This document shows, piece by piece, positions 63,146 through 64,000 of a stretch of 64,000 nt of DNA; the first letter of the stretch is position 1; each line of letters starts with the position of its first letter. This stretch comes from Carboxylicivirga longa. Its GTDB lineage: Bacteria; Bacteroidota; Bacteroidia; Bacteroidales; Marinilabiliaceae. The notes under the pieces are model-generated. The model searched no databases. It saw nothing but the letters and a program-made list of their open reading frames with translations, and was not told where the DNA came from. The position numbers and the translations under genes are program-made. The DNA lies in assembly GCF_050589825.1 (NCBI RefSeq), contig NZ_JBNGOZ010000002.1:310001-374000 (forward strand), given 5' to 3'.

Positions 63146-64000
63146 TTACTGATCCAGTTGACTCAGTGCATAGGCATAGGCACCAATGGCAATCGCCTCG
63201 CTGGCATCAAGCTTACTGGTTGCAATGGCAATTTTCTGCTCCGGTGAATAATCCACCTTCTTATCAGTAAAAGGTACGGTAATTTGATGACTTTGGGTAT
63301 GAAAAAATGCTTCCTTTTCATCGGCATTATCAAGGCAATAGACTTTTTGTACCAGGCGATCCTGACCATTATCAAACTGCCCTTTAATCACCTGCATCAC
63401 AGCGGGCATGTACAGGCTACTGGCTCCGGTGAGGCCACCGCCAATTACTACAATACCGTCAAATAGGTTAATTAAATTGGCTACTGCATCGCCCAGATGG
63501 CGGCCAAAAATCGCAAAAGCCTCACGTGCCGCATCCTTATTACCTTCCTTATTACCCTCTGCAATATCAAACACATCTTTGGGCATTAGCGAAGCTGTGT
63601 TACCACTCAAACGGTTGTACTCGTTAATAATGGCACGGGTACTCACGCCTTCTTCGGCGTTGCGCTCAGGCGATACAGCATTACTGACATTCCAAACCTC
63701 GGCCACAATACTATTATCGCCAGCAATCAGCACATTGTCGTGCACCAGTCCGGCACCAAATCCGGTGCCTAGGGTTAAACCAATCAGATTCTTATAGCAT
63801 TTTGTGCTACCCTGCTCCTTCAATGCGGTATTTATCTCAGGAAGGATGCCCCCCAAAGCCTCTCCATAAGCATAAAGATCCCCATCATTTTGTATGAAAA
63901 CAGGAATACCAAAATGATGTGCTAACATTGGCCCCAAGGCTACACCCCCACGAAAAGCCGGAAGATTACCCAGGTCGCCAATGATACCATTGGGATAATC
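63146..64000 (-). CDS. ROK-family sugar kinase (partial, N-terminus beyond the window)
   Basis: At least 284 residues are visible; the reading frame stays open to the right edge. The sequence enters with YPNGIIGDLGNLPAFRGGVA and continues FIQNDGDLYAYGEALGG, with the conserved catalytic-type NDxD region (QNDGD), then LIGLTLGTGFGAGLVHD (phosphate-binding loop). IVVIGGGLTGASSLYMPAVM is the second ATP-binding motif. The usual ROK Cys-rich zinc motif is not seen. It probably phosphorylates mannose or another hexose at the 6-OH, preparing substrate for ManA; glucose or fructose are alternatives. An internal TTG at 63937 is only a frame artefact, not a start. Confidence 0.85.
   Translation of the reverse strand, partial: DYPNGIIGDLGNLPAFRGGVALGPMLAHHFGIPVFIQNDGDLYAYGEALGGILPEINTALKEQGSTKCYKNLIGLTLGTGFGAGLVHDNVLIAGDNSIVAEVWNVSNAVSPERNAEEGVSTRAIINEYNRLSGNTASLMPKDVFDIAEGNKEGNKDAAREAFAIFGRHLGDAVANLINLFDGIVVIGGGLTGASSLYMPAVMQVIKGQFDNGQDRLVQKVYCLDNADEKEAFFHTQSHQITVPFTDKKVDYSPEQKIAIATSKLDASEAIAIGAYAYALSQLDQ

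Noticed and set aside
1..64000. tRNA, rRNA, riboswitches
   Set aside because: No sequence with the expected cloverleaf, rRNA or known riboswitch core was noticed by eye; a covariance-model scan would be needed to exclude small RNAs.

Overview
The window looks like a chromosomal segment of a Bacteroidota (Bacteroidia) bacterium, most likely an anaerobic or facultative member near the Marinilabiliales. This is inferred from a type IX secretion type-B C-terminal domain protein with a PorP/SprF partner, a gliding-type PD40 protein, two matches to the TTG-N17-23-TAnnTTTG promoter type, weak Shine-Dalgarno use, and the pairing of pyruvate phosphate dikinase with a one-chain pyruvate:ferredoxin oxidoreductase. 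I saw no rRNA, tRNA, CRISPR array, transposase or phage gene.

About three quarters of the window is two exopolysaccharide (EPS) loci, both read right to left and each headed by its own wza/wzc pair. EPS-1 (about 29.9 kb down to the left edge) has wza, wzc, two FdtA-like cupins, a GNAT/FemAB-like acyltransferase, two DegT-type aminotransferases, a WlbA/WbpB-type sugar dehydrogenase, a wrecked UDP-GlcNAc 2-epimerase, a Wzx flippase, an EpsG-like polymerase, glycosyltransferases, an intact AsnB, two Cys-less AsnB-like proteins, two ATP-grasp ligases, a CapA-like protein, an epimerase and two deacetylase-like proteins. It looks built to make a 3-amino-sugar and amide or amino-acid decorated polymer. 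EPS-2 (46.9 to 34.3 kb, wza at 47.8 kb) has wza, wzc, glycosyltransferases, a Wzy-like polymerase, a flippase and two deacetylases, with no sugar-nucleotide genes. Neither locus shows an initiating sugar-phosphate transferase.

Between the loci are a lone lipoprotein with its own terminator (33.2-34.1 kb) and a tight three-gene set, PKD/CHU_C protein, PorP/SprF-like protein and PD40 protein (30.0-32.7 kb), just ahead of wza-1. Right of EPS-2 are an unknown membrane protein on the + strand, then housekeeping genes: def and ruvX overlapping, ppdK, a dihydroorotate-dehydrogenase-like gene and nifJ. Next come an AAA-type ATPase with a good promoter and a mannoside module: beta-mannosidase lipoprotein (+), manA and a ROK sugar kinase (-), facing each other across a strong terminator.

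The most informative non-gene signals are: (1) remains of a UDP-GlcNAc 2-epimerase gene between the wlbA-like gene and wzx; (2) a degenerate TGAGTGATGAG-type repeat family between EPS-1 modules, which also runs into the end of one gene and appears as an extra in-frame loop in the FdtB-like aminotransferase; (3) a G9 tract and an A10 tract near the 5' ends of two glycosyltransferase genes, possible phase-variation switches; and (4) two copies of a double-hairpin REP-like element. All functional statements come from reading motifs; no database search was run.
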